A stretch of DNA of 64,000 bases from Novosphingobium sp. SG707 (GTDB taxonomy: Bacteria; Pseudomonadota; Alphaproteobacteria; Sphingomonadales; Sphingomonadaceae): NCBI RefSeq assembly GCF_012275515.1, contig NZ_JAAZQL010000006.1:248001-312000 (forward strand), read 5' to 3'. The position numbers were made by a program, and so were the translations under genes. The notes beneath the pieces were generated by a model. That model searched no databases. It saw only the letters and a list, made by a program, of their open reading frames with translations, and was not told the DNA's origin. Numbering within the stretch: position 1 is the stretch's first letter; every line of letters begins with the position of its first letter. Below, in pieces: positions 53,711-62,529 of the stretch.

Positions 53711-55660
53711 ATGACCGATCCTGTTGAGCAAGCGGCCGCAGCCCTCGCCGACAATCCCACGCAGGCAAGCCGACTGGCGCAGGCGCTGGTCATGCAAAAC
53801 GCGGCCGATCCGCGACCCCGGTTGATCCTCGCTTCGGCTTTGCGCCGTCTGGGCAAGCCGAGCGAAGCCCTGCCGCTGCTTGTCGCGCTGGCGGCGCAGT
53901 GGCCCCGTGCCGCCCGCACGCGTTATGAACTGGGCCTGTCGCTTTCGCTGCTGGGGCGCGAAGAGGAGGGCATCGCGCATCTGGAGGCGGCGGTTGCCAT
54001 CGAGCCGGGGCTGGTGGAGGCGTGGGAAGCCCTGTCGAACACGGCCTTTGCGCTAGGGCGCTATGCAACCGAAGCGCAGGCGCAAGCGAGGCTGGCGCGG
54101 CTTTCCATTGCAGACCTCCGGCTTGCCGCAGCGGCCGAGGCGGTGGCGCTGGGCCGCTGCGAGGATGCCGAGCCGGTATTGCGGGACTATCTGGCAAGCC
54201 ATCCCGATCACGTCGAAGCCTTGCGCCTGCTCTCCGACTGCCTCTCTGTCGCCGGGGCGCATGAACAGGCCGAAGCGCTCCTGCGCCATGCCCTGACGAT
54301 TCAGCCCGAGCTCGCCCCACTGCGCTTTGCTCTCGCGCGGGCCTTGTTTGCGGCGCAGCGAGCCGAAGCGGCCCTGCTGGAATTGGCGCCGCTGGAGCGG
54401 GCTGATCCGGCCAACCCGGCCTATCGCAACCTGCGGGGGGCCTGTCTTGCGCTGCTGGGCGATGAGGCCGGTGCGGCAGCGATCCAGGGCGAGCTGGCGG
54501 CGCGCTATCCTGCCAACCCGCGCATTGCGGTGAACCTCGGGCACGCGTGGCGCACGCGTGGCGATCGCGACGGCGCGATTGCCGCATACCGTCGCGCCGC
54601 CGCGCTGCAGCCGACGAACGGTGAGGCGTGGTGGAGTCTGGCCAACCTCAAGATCGGCGTACTGGGCGATGCGGATGAAAGCGAGATGCGCCGTATTCTG
54701 CAGAGGCCGGATCTGGATGAGCGGGATCGCATGCGATTGTCCTATGCGCTGGGCCGGTTGCTTGAGGATGCGGGGCGTTTTGCCGAGAGTTTCAAACATT
54801 ATGCAGCAGGAGCAGCATTCGCCCTTCGGCAGCGCCAGGCACCCGCGCCCGACTATGGGCAATTGGCGGCCGAAATCGGCGTGCTCTTTTCCGAGGATTT
54901 CTTCGCCCTCCGATCCGGTTGGGGAGCGAGGAGCACGGCGCCTATTTTTGTCGTCGGCCTGCCTCGGTCGGGCTCGACGCTGGTGGAGCAGATCCTCGCT
55001 ACGCACCCGGATATCGAAGGCACGATGGAATTGCCCTATATGGGAAGCATCGCCGGTCGTCTGGCGGCCACAGGCCCGGATGCCGTATCCCGCCTGACCG
55101 AGCCGGAGGTGCGGGCGCTTGGGGAGGAATATCTGGCGCAGGCGGAGATTCACCGCCGATTGGGGCGGCCACACTTTATTGACAAGATGCCGAATAACTT
55201 CCGCCACGTCAGGCTGATCCGGTTGATCTTGCCGAATGCGAGGATCATCGATGTGCGGCGCCATCCGATGGCAGCGGGATTTTCGTGTTTCAAGCAGCTC
55301 TTCGCCAAAGGCCACGACTATTCCTACGATCTGGCCGAGGTAGGTATGTACTATCGGTTCTATCTGTTCGCGATGCAGCACTTTGCCAGGGTCCAGCCGG
55401 GCAAGATCTATACGCAGGTCTACGAGGACCTCGTCGCAGAACCCGAGACACAGATTGCCGCGCTGCTCGATGCGGCAGGAGTGGACTTCGCGCCGGAATG
55501 CCTGCGCTTTCACGAGAACCGGCGGGCCGTGCGGACCGTCAGTTCCGAGCAGGTGCGACAGCCGATCTATCGTTCCGCCCTTGAGCATTGGCGCCATTAC
55601 GAGGCATTTCTTGGGCCACTAGAGCAGGCCTTGGGGGATGCTGGTTCAAACTGGCACTGA
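53711..55660 (+). CDS. TPR-repeat sulfotransferase
   Basis: A 649-residue protein. The N-terminal 370 residues form tetratricopeptide repeats (LILASALRRLGKPSEALPLL, LLRHALTIQPELAPLRFALA, NLGHAWRTRGDRDGAIAAYR). The C-terminal part is a PAPS-dependent sulfotransferase: 5'-PSB loop FVVGLPRSGSTLVEQIL and 3'-PB region DVRRHPMAAGFSCFKQLF are clear. It transfers sulfate from PAPS to an unknown acceptor. It directly follows TonB receptor 4, a recurring pair in sphingomonads, though the link is unexplained. Confidence 0.9.
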   Translation: MTDPVEQAAAALADNPTQASRLAQALVMQNAADPRPRLILASALRRLGKPSEALPLLVALAAQWPRAARTRYELGLSLSLLGREEEGIAHLEAAVAIEPGLVEAWEALSNTAFALGRYATEAQAQARLARLSIADLRLAAAAEAVALGRCEDAEPVLRDYLASHPDHVEALRLLSDCLSVAGAHEQAEALLRHALTIQPELAPLRFALARALFAAQRAEAALLELAPLERADPANPAYRNLRGACLALLGDEAGAAAIQGELAARYPANPRIAVNLGHAWRTRGDRDGAIAAYRRAAALQPTNGEAWWSLANLKIGVLGDADESEMRRILQRPDLDERDRMRLSYALGRLLEDAGRFAESFKHYAAGAAFALRQRQAPAPDYGQLAAEIGVLFSEDFFALRSGWGARSTAPIFVVGLPRSGSTLVEQILATHPDIEGTMELPYMGSIAGRLAATGPDAVSRLTEPEVRALGEEYLAQAEIHRRLGRPHFIDKMPNNFRHVRLIRLILPNARIIDVRRHPMAAGFSCFKQLFAKGHDYSYDLAEVGMYYRFYLFAMQHFARVQPGKIYTQVYEDLVAEPETQIAALLDAAGVDFAPECLRFHENRRAVRTVSSEQVRQPIYRSALEHWRHYEAFLGPLEQALGDAGSNWH

Positions 55661-55770
55661 ACGCCATTGAGGAACAAGCATCGGCTTGGACCGAACGCCC
55701 ATACGCGCACGGAGGTTTTGTCAAAGCAGCCTCGGCGCTGAACCATTTCAACCCTATCCTTTGGAACGGC

Positions 55771-56019
55771 AGGCTGAAGCTGCGCCAGATGGATCAGCGC
55801 CTCATGGGCGGTGACAAAGACCTCCATGATGCCCGCCGCCTCGACCAGACCCAGATTGTTGGGCAGGGGCAGCGCCATACGATAATCAAGGCGGGCCAAT
55901 TCGGCATAGGCCCCGCCGCCGGTAATGCCCATCACCCGGTCGCCCACCTTATAGCCGGGCACATTGCGGATCTGGAGAACATCGGCATCGCCAAATGCGT
56001 CGAATTGAATGGCTTTCAT
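55771..56019 (-). pseudogene. Quinone oxidoreductase remnant, internally deleted and truncated
   Basis: MKAIQFDAFGDADVLQIRNVP is followed immediately by YKVGDRVMGITGGGAYAEL and NNLGLVEAAGIMEVFVTAHEA up to LAQLQP. In zinc-type/quinone oxidoreductases about 60-70 residues with the substrate region lie between these pieces. The frame then leaves the family before the NADPH site. So it lacks an internal part and the whole C-terminal half. Its ATG overlaps the stop of the CMD remnant (ATGA), the footprint of an original operon. Confidence 0.8.
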
Positions 56020-56150
56020 TGGTCTCCTCCCGCCTGGGCGCCCAGTGTGGCGGCCGCGATCGCCGAGGCCGTGATCGCGGCGGGGAAACCGACGTAGAAC
56101 GGAAGATGCGTGATCAGCGCCCCCAGTTCCGCTCTGGTCACGCCATTTTG
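56016..56150 (-). pseudogene. Carboxymuconolactone decarboxylase family remnant (C-terminus)
   Basis: Reading NGVTRAELGALITHLPFYVG then FPAAITASAIAAA and ending TGA at 56016, this matches the C-terminal helices of the carboxymuconolactone decarboxylase/AhpD family. The N-terminal part with the CxxC region is missing: similarity stops at 56150. Confidence 0.65.
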
Positions 56151-56152
56151 GC

Positions 56153-56236
56153 AAGCACTATGTTATCCCCATTGCCCATGCGCTGATGGAGCAGCACCCG
56201 GATTTCAGCATCGAACTGGACCTGACCGAGCGGTTG
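56153..56236 (+). pseudogene. LysR-type regulator remnant (fragment of effector domain)
   Basis: KHYVIPIAHALMEQHPDFSI followed by ELDLTERL is the start of a LysR substrate-binding domain. The DNA-binding half that should precede it is absent; similarity begins at 56153, three bases from the end of the CMD remnant. Similarity fades after about 28 residues. Confidence 0.6.
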
Positions 56237-56370
56237 GCTGCCCCTGTGCTGGAGCGGCTGGATGCGGTGAGCCGGTTCCGACAGCCCGGTCAGCGACCGG
56301 GAAAGTCCGATCTGGCGGCGCAAGCGAACAGAACTATTCTCCGTCAAAACCTTGAGCTATCGTGTGCCTC

Positions 56371-57522
56371 ATGATCACCCGTCTTGCCGTTGCCGGCTAT
56401 CGATCCTTGCGCGATGTGGTTCTGGAACTGGGCCAGTTGACGCTGATCACCGGCGGCAATGGGAGTGGCAAATCCAGCCTCTATCGATCATTGCGTTTGT
56501 TGTCTGAAGCCGCCCAAGGGCGCCTGATCGCCACGCTGGCTGGCGAGGGCGGCTTGTCATCGACAATGTGGGCCGGGCCGGAAAAGTTCAGTCGCGAGAT
56601 GCTGAGCGGCCGGCAACGCATAACCGGCACGGTGCGGTCCGGCCCGGTAAGCCTGCGCCTTGGCTTCTCCGGCGAGGATTTCGGCTATGCCATTGATCTT
56701 GGCCGCCCCGAACCGATGCACCCATTCCAGCATGACCCGGAGATCAAGGTCGAGGCAATGTGGACCGGCGAGGTGCTGGGGCGGACGAACCTGTTTGCCG
56801 AGAGGCGGGGGCCCGCGGTCAGCCTGCGTTCCTCCGCCACCGGGGAATGGCGCAGCGCCTTCGCCAATCTGTCCGCATTTGACAGCATGGTCACCCATTG
56901 CGCCGATCCGGTCGATGGGCTGGAATTGCTGCTGATGCGTGAGCGGATGCGCAACTGGCGCTTTTACGACAGCCTGCGCACTGATGCCGAAGCCCCAGCT
57001 CGACGCCCGCATGTGATGACTTACACGCCGGTGTTGGGCGCGGATGGGGCGGATTTAGCCCCCGCCATCGCCACAATTCAGGCTATCGGGGATGGCGATA
57101 CCTTTGCCGAAGCCATTGACGATGCCTTCCCCGGATCGCGGATCGAGATCGAGGGCGATGAATATGGCATGACGGTGATGCACCAGCGCGGCCTGTTGCG
57201 CCCGTTCGAGGCCAAGGAACTGTCGGATGGCACCTTGCGCTATCTGCTGTTGGTCACCGCGCTGCTTTCTCCGCGCCCGCCCGAGATCATGATCCTCAAT
57301 GAGCCGGAGGCCAGCCTGCATCCCTCCCTGCTCGACGCGCTGGCCCGCCTTTTGATCGAGGCATCGCGCCGCAGCCAGATTGTGCTGGTGTCGCACAGTG
57401 ATCGGCTGATTGCTGGCCTGCGCAGGGCAGGGGAGCTTCAGGAAATCCGTTTGTCAAAAACCATGGGCGAAACTCATGTCGAGGATCACGATGCCCCGCG
57501 CTGGACATGGCCAAAGCGCTGA
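56371..57522 (+). CDS. AAA-family ATPase (AAA_15/21, RecF-like)
   Basis: A 383-residue ATPase. ITRLAVAGYRSLRDVVLELG leads into Walker A GGNGSGKSSL (about residues 31-40), ELSDGTLRYLLLVTALLS is the signature-like motif, MILNEPEASLHPSLL the Walker B with the catalytic Glu, and QIVLVSHSDRLIAGL the switch His. These SMC/RecF-type single ATPases are found in DNA repair and in anti-phage systems (OLD/Septu-like), but no nuclease or partner is adjacent, so a defence role is speculative. The GTG at 56362 is an alternative start. Confidence 0.85.
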   Translation: MITRLAVAGYRSLRDVVLELGQLTLITGGNGSGKSSLYRSLRLLSEAAQGRLIATLAGEGGLSSTMWAGPEKFSREMLSGRQRITGTVRSGPVSLRLGFSGEDFGYAIDLGRPEPMHPFQHDPEIKVEAMWTGEVLGRTNLFAERRGPAVSLRSSATGEWRSAFANLSAFDSMVTHCADPVDGLELLLMRERMRNWRFYDSLRTDAEAPARRPHVMTYTPVLGADGADLAPAIATIQAIGDGDTFAEAIDDAFPGSRIEIEGDEYGMTVMHQRGLLRPFEAKELSDGTLRYLLLVTALLSPRPPEIMILNEPEASLHPSLLDALARLLIEASRRSQIVLVSHSDRLIAGLRRAGELQEIRLSKTMGETHVEDHDAPRWTWPKR

Positions 57523-57543
57523 GATTGCATGCAGGAGCGTGGG

Positions 57544-57810
57544 ATGACTGTCCGCTACCACCCCCTTGGCAAGGAACGCTTCACGGTGGAGCGCACGTTC
57601 GAAGGGGAGCAGATCCGGATCAAGGCCAAACGTCAGATTGTTCCGATGCTTTTCCTTCCAGTTTGGCTGGCTGGATGGACGGCGGGGGATATCGCAGCCA
57701 TCACCCAACTCATGCAGCATTTCGAGCCGTTTCTGGTTTTCTGGCTCTGCGGATCGGTGTTCTCTATCCCGTGCCGCGCGGTACCGACCAGCCGCACCAA
57801 TCAGGCCTGA
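57544..57810 (+). CDS. Membrane protein, probably 3'-truncated
   Basis: An 88-residue product starting MTVRYHPLGKERFTVERTFE. FLPVWLAGWTAGDIAAITQL and FEPFLVFWLCGSVFS form two hydrophobic segments, and the tail SIPCRAVPTSRTNQA looks out of frame with the rest. The first 75 residues resemble small inner-membrane proteins of alphaproteobacteria that usually continue with a longer cytoplasmic part. I suspect loss of the 3' end. A ribosome binding site (CAGGAG) precedes it. Function unknown. Confidence 0.45.
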   Translation: MTVRYHPLGKERFTVERTFEGEQIRIKAKRQIVPMLFLPVWLAGWTAGDIAAITQLMQHFEPFLVFWLCGSVFSIPCRAVPTSRTNQA

Positions 57811-57988
57811 TAGAAGCGCGCTCTCGACCATTCCAGCAGATCAGAATCATCTTGCAGTACGGGTGGCAGCCATAGAAAGTGTCCAGATTATCCTGAACTG
57901 ACCATTCAAGACGGAGAAATGGGTTGTTCAAGGGCGTTGAGGCGTAACCGCAATCAAGACGATAGGTTGATGCCCGCTTCAGCTTCTC

Positions 57989-58675
57989 TCAGCTTGCGCT
58001 GTTTTGTTTCTGTTTGCCTGTTGGCAGCGCCTGGTCAATGAGGTGCCGGAAATTGCGGATCGTTTCCGCCTCGAAAGACTGGTCGGGCATGGCATAGCCG
58101 TGGACTGAATTGAGGCCGAGTGTCCTGTAGGCCAGCAGGCCGTAGAGCCACACGAAGGCGAAGTAGACCCGCTCCGCTTCGGCTGCGTCCAGAGGGCGGC
58201 CAACGAATGCCGCAGCGCGCTCTAGATAGAGGACAACGATCCGGCGGGACATCTTGCTGATCCGGTTCCAGCAATCGTCACCGGCGATGTGACGGCGAAT
58301 GGCCGAGCGCAACAGACCCGCATGGCGCTGGAAATTGGCCATGGCGCTGCGGGCCAGGATTTCGGACAAAGCATCGAAAGCTATCGACGGATCGTTGAGC
58401 TGCTGTATCGCACCGCTTTCGCGCCGCTCCAGCATGTCATCAATCAAATAGTTGAAAAAATTCTCTTTTGTTCCGAATCGGTGGTAAAAGCTGCCGTTGG
58501 ACGTGCCGGATGCCCCCACGATGTCGCGGATTGAGATCTGGTCAATATCCCTTTCGTCGAGGAGGCGCAGGGCCACATCAACCATCTGCCGATGACTGGT
58601 CAGGCTGCGCTGCTGGACGGGGGGCCTGGGAGGGAGCGGAGCGCTGACTGTGGCGGACATGACACCATAGTCCAT
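57989..58675 (-). CDS. TetR family regulator (aromatic cluster)
   Basis: A 228-residue regulator with HTH ISIRDIVGASGTSNGSFYHR and FGTKENFFNYLIDDML. The leader GGAAGGATGG lies ahead of ATG 58675; the ATG at 58660 is an alternative. The C-terminal domain (about 150 residues) is variable, with a long aromatic helix. It is divergent from the aromatic-acid permease across 112 bases and probably controls the permease-receptor-ligW run. Confidence 0.9.
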   Translation of the reverse strand: MDYGVMSATVSAPLPPRPPVQQRSLTSHRQMVDVALRLLDERDIDQISIRDIVGASGTSNGSFYHRFGTKENFFNYLIDDMLERRESGAIQQLNDPSIAFDALSEILARSAMANFQRHAGLLRSAIRRHIAGDDCWNRISKMSRRIVVLYLERAAAFVGRPLDAAEAERVYFAFVWLYGLLAYRTLGLNSVHGYAMPDQSFEAETIRNFRHLIDQALPTGKQKQNSAS

Positions 58676-58787
58676 CCTTCCAAAAGATAGTCAAGCATCC
58701 GGCGAACTTTCCGCTTGCGCAAAAATAGACCCCGTGCTCTAGTTTTTCCAATCAAAAATGAAACAGAACCTTGTGGAGAGGTGCATT

Positions 58788-60011
58788 ATGGCGGCCACGC
58801 AGTCCGCAGTCGGTAATCCGCCGCGCCAAGGCGCGCTGGGGCTTGCGCTCGTCATCCTCGCCCTGATGGTGGAGGGTTTCGACCTCCAGACAGCCAATCT
58901 GGCCGGTCCCTCGATCATGGCGGCCTTCGGCATCACCCGCGCCCAGCTTGGCCCTCTGCTCAGCGCCAGCCTGTTCGGCATCCTCGTCGGCGCCACGCTG
59001 GTCGCCCCGCTCGGCGATAAATTCGGGCGCAAGCGCCTCGTGGTGATCGCCAGCGCAACCTATGGCCTGCTCTCGCTGCTCGCGGCCGCTGCGGTATCTC
59101 TTGAACAGCTCGCGGTGCTGCGTTTCTTCATCGGTGTCGGCCTTGGTGTTGTAATGCCCAATGGTCTGGCCATGGCCGGAGCCCTCTATGCGGGGCCGCG
59201 CCATGCCAGCGCGACAGCCTTCGCCGGCATCGGCATCACGCTCGGCGGTGTGGTGGCTGGCACGACGGCGGCGCATGTTCTGCCGATCTATCACTGGCAG
59301 GGCCTGTTCGTCGTCGGCGGCGTGCTGCCGCTCGTCATCGCCGCCATCATCGCGGTAGCGCTGCGCGAAGTCACGCCTGCCGCAGATCAGGCGCCGCGCC
59401 ATCCACGCGGGATGATCGGCACCATCCTCGCCCCGTCGATGCGCGCCACCACGCTGATGGTGTGGCTCATGTTCGTCTTCATTGCGCTCAACATTCATCT
59501 GCTCGCGAGCTGGATTCCATTGCTCATGAAAGGCTCGGGCCTGTCGACCTCCGCTGCCGCGCTGGTCACTTCCGGTTTTCACGCAGGAGGGGTTGTAGGC
59601 GGCATTGTCGCGAGCCTGTGGCTGCGACGCGCGGGCTGGCATGCGGTGGCCATCTTCGCCGGCGGCGCGGCGCTTACCATGACCGCTCTGGCCTTGCTGC
59701 CGGTCGGCGGGGTGATCACGGTTCTGCTCATCGCCTGCGCGGGCTTTTTTGTCACGGGCATCCAGAACGGCGTGAACGGCACGGCAAGCGCGCTCTATCC
59801 GCCGGAGAGCCGGGCAACCGGTCTTGGCTGGGCGCTGGGCGTTGCGCGCATCGGGGCGATCATGGGACCGATGGTCGGCTCGCTCGCCTCGCTTGCCGGG
59901 CTTGATCGGGGCGGCCATTTTTTCCTGATCCCGGCAGCCGCTCTGCTCATTGTGCTGGTGCTCGCCACCTTCGTGGCCCGTCGGGTCGGGCAGGAGCTCG
60001 ACCACGCCTGA
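58788..60011 (+). CDS. MFS aromatic acid:H+ symporter (AAHS family)
   Basis: A 407-residue transporter. The helix 1 motif EGFDLQTANLAGPSIMAAFG corresponds to the D-G-(F/Y)-D signature of aromatic acid symporters; the loop GDKFGRKRLVV and the 12-helix pattern match PcaK/BenK-type permeases. It should move an aromatic acid across the inner membrane. The start 58788 has GGAGAGG upstream; 58758 is an alternative. It precedes TonB receptor 5 and ligW. In Sphingobium SYK-6 similar permease/receptor pairs (ddvK, ddvT) import biphenyl-type lignin fragments. Confidence 0.88.
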   Translation: MAATQSAVGNPPRQGALGLALVILALMVEGFDLQTANLAGPSIMAAFGITRAQLGPLLSASLFGILVGATLVAPLGDKFGRKRLVVIASATYGLLSLLAAAAVSLEQLAVLRFFIGVGLGVVMPNGLAMAGALYAGPRHASATAFAGIGITLGGVVAGTTAAHVLPIYHWQGLFVVGGVLPLVIAAIIAVALREVTPAADQAPRHPRGMIGTILAPSMRATTLMVWLMFVFIALNIHLLASWIPLLMKGSGLSTSAAALVTSGFHAGGVVGGIVASLWLRRAGWHAVAIFAGGAALTMTALALLPVGGVITVLLIACAGFFVTGIQNGVNGTASALYPPESRATGLGWALGVARIGAIMGPMVGSLASLAGLDRGGHFFLIPAAALLIVLVLATFVARRVGQELDHA

Positions 60012-60066
60012 GCTGTCACGGAGACCAAGCCTGAAAAAAATGCAGTCGGAAAGGGAGTGGAGCTAC

Positions 60067-62442
60067 ATGAAGACCACCAGATCCATATTGCTCAAGTCTG
60101 CCGGATGGCTGGCCATGGCATTCGCGGCGGCGCCTGCGGCTTTCGCGCAGCAGGCAGGCGGCAGTGACGCGGCGGCACAGGCTGTCCCGGCCGTCCCAGA
60201 TCGCAAGGTAGAGGAAATCATCGTCACCGCGCAGTTCCGCCGTCAGAACCTGCAACGCACCCCGATTGCCATCACCGCCGTTTCGGGCGAGATGATGCAG
60301 GCCCGCAGCCAGGTTTCCATCGCCGATGTTGCGGCGCAGACCCCGTCCGTCACGCTCAAGCCTAATTCGGCCAATTACGGCTCGTCGCTCGCCGCCAACA
60401 TCCGCGGTGTCGGCCAGTTTGACTTCCACCCTGCGCTTGAGCCGGGCGTGGGTCTCTATGTCGACGATGTTTATTATGCGACGCTGACCGGCTCGGTCCT
60501 CGATTTGCTCGATCTTGATCGCGTTGAGGTGTTGCGCGGCCCTCAGGGCACGCTCGCAGGCAAGAACTCGATCGGCGGCGCCATCAAACTTTATTCCAAG
60601 CGGCCGACCGGGGACAACAGCGGTTATGTTTCCGGTACTTATGGCTCGCGCAACCGTTTCGACCTGCGCGCGATGGCCGACATCGGAATCGCTCAAGACC
60701 TCTCCTTCCGCCTGACCGGCGTTACCCGCTCGCAGGACGGCTATATCGAGCGTCGCGACTATGGCTGCGACCATCCGGGGCAGGGCATCCCGGCCACCCG
60801 TGATGCGCCCAACTGCGTTCTGTCCCGTCAGGGAGAGGTGGGTTACTGGGCGACGCGCGCTGCGCTGCGCTACAAGCCGTCGAGCAACCTTGAGGTAAAC
60901 ATCATCGGTGACTATACGGCCGAGAAGCACGAGATTGCCGGTGGTGTTCTAACTTACGCCAACTACAAGGGCGCGGGCGATGTGAACCCGTTTGCCACGC
61001 CCATCCCGTTCGATTCCCGCTTTATCTGCGGCCGCTACTGTAATTATTCCACCTATACTTCGCCCGCCGACGGCGCGCTTGCCGCCTCGACGATCCCCGG
61101 CCGCCTCGATTACACCGGCTGGGGCCTCTCCGGGCAGGTCGAATGGAAGCTTGCCGACAATATCCAGCTCGTGGGCATCACCGCCTATCGCAAATATGAC
61201 GAGACTTTCTCCAATGAGGACGACCTGTCGCCGATGTCGGTGGTGCTGGGCGGTCCGAACAACGTCAAGTTTCACGCCTGGAGCAATGAGCTGCGCCTGA
61301 CGGGCGACACGCTCGGCCATCGCCTGCATTACACGTTGGGCGGCTATATGATCGACCAGGAGAGCTTTTACGTCTCGCGTCAGGACATCCGCTATGCGGT
61401 CCCCGCGCTGGTCTTCGTCTCGGGCGATCCGGTTCCGGCCAAAAGCCGCGCCGTCTTTGCCCACGCCGCCTATGACCTTACCGACAAGCTCACCCTGACC
61501 GGCGGCATCCGCTACACCAAGGAAGAGAAGAATTACACCTTCCGCCGCCGGGACCGTGACGGCAATCTGCTCGGCGGCCAATATACAACTCTGGACGGCA
61601 AGACCGGCAATTACAGCGGTGACAATGTCGACTATCGCGCCAACATTTCCTATCAGATCACCCCACGCATCAACACCTATGTACAGTGGTCGACGGGCTT
61701 CAAGGGAGGCGGTGTCAACCCACGGCCTTATTCGGCCTCGCAGGTCGTGAACTTCAATCCGGAGAAGCTTTCGACATGGGAAGTGGGCGTGAAGAGCGAT
61801 CTGTTTGATCGCCGCGTCCGTCTGAACCTTGCCGCCTATACATCGGACTACAAGGACATCCAGCTCACGCTGAACAGTTGCCCGCAGTATAACCCGCCCG
61901 GCGTCACCTTGCCCTGCGCCATGCCCGCCAATGTCGGCACCGCGCGCATCAAGGGCTTCGAGGCGGAAAGTTCGATACGCCTGTTCGGCGGCCTCATGTA
62001 TGACGGCGCGATCAGCTATACCGACTTCGCCTATAAGACCATCGCCCCCCAGGCCGGGGGCGCGGGCAATCCCAATGGCGTGCAGTTCGGCATGGTGCCG
62101 CCCTATACGCCGAAGTGGAAATGGAGCTCGGGCATCCAGTATGAGATCGATGCGCACTCCATCGGTTCGTTTACGCCGCGCTTCGACATCTCGCACCAGT
62201 CCACGATCTGGGGTGTCGCGGTCAATTCGCCGCGCACGCAGATCAACGCCTATACGCTCGCCAATGCGCGGCTGACCTGGCGCAACCCCAAACGCGATCT
62301 TGAGGCTTCGCTGGAAGTCACCAATCTCTTCAACCAATATTATTACCTCACCGCCTCGGAAGTCTCGGTGACGACCGGCGTCGCCAATGCGCAGCCGGGC
62401 AGGCCGCGCGAATGGGCGATCACCGTCAGGAAAAGCTTCTGA
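60067..62442 (+). CDS. TonB-dependent receptor 5 (ligW cluster)
   Basis: A 791-residue outer-membrane receptor with a signal peptide (LAMAFAAAPAAFAQQ), TonB-box-like EIIVTAQFRRQNLQRTP, plug (ANIRGVGQFDFHPALEPGVG, DRVEVLRGPQGTLAGKNSIGG) and a barrel ending VRKSF. It begins 55 bases after the permease and ends 87 bases before ligW, so they are likely one transcript. Given the neighbours I infer import of an aromatic acid, as known for DdvT in the DDVA pathway; the sequence alone cannot confirm it. Confidence 0.9.
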   Translation: MKTTRSILLKSAGWLAMAFAAAPAAFAQQAGGSDAAAQAVPAVPDRKVEEIIVTAQFRRQNLQRTPIAITAVSGEMMQARSQVSIADVAAQTPSVTLKPNSANYGSSLAANIRGVGQFDFHPALEPGVGLYVDDVYYATLTGSVLDLLDLDRVEVLRGPQGTLAGKNSIGGAIKLYSKRPTGDNSGYVSGTYGSRNRFDLRAMADIGIAQDLSFRLTGVTRSQDGYIERRDYGCDHPGQGIPATRDAPNCVLSRQGEVGYWATRAALRYKPSSNLEVNIIGDYTAEKHEIAGGVLTYANYKGAGDVNPFATPIPFDSRFICGRYCNYSTYTSPADGALAASTIPGRLDYTGWGLSGQVEWKLADNIQLVGITAYRKYDETFSNEDDLSPMSVVLGGPNNVKFHAWSNELRLTGDTLGHRLHYTLGGYMIDQESFYVSRQDIRYAVPALVFVSGDPVPAKSRAVFAHAAYDLTDKLTLTGGIRYTKEEKNYTFRRRDRDGNLLGGQYTTLDGKTGNYSGDNVDYRANISYQITPRINTYVQWSTGFKGGGVNPRPYSASQVVNFNPEKLSTWEVGVKSDLFDRRVRLNLAAYTSDYKDIQLTLNSCPQYNPPGVTLPCAMPANVGTARIKGFEAESSIRLFGGLMYDGAISYTDFAYKTIAPQAGGAGNPNGVQFGMVPPYTPKWKWSSGIQYEIDAHSIGSFTPRFDISHQSTIWGVAVNSPRTQINAYTLANARLTWRNPKRDLEASLEVTNLFNQYYYLTASEVSVTTGVANAQPGRPREWAITVRKSF

Positions 62443-62529
62443 TCCGAGCGCCGGAGGAAACGCCCGCGCGCTTCCCCCCGGTTTTTCTTCCCCGGTTCTT
62501 TCTCTAACGCCTTAAGGACAGCATCCCCC

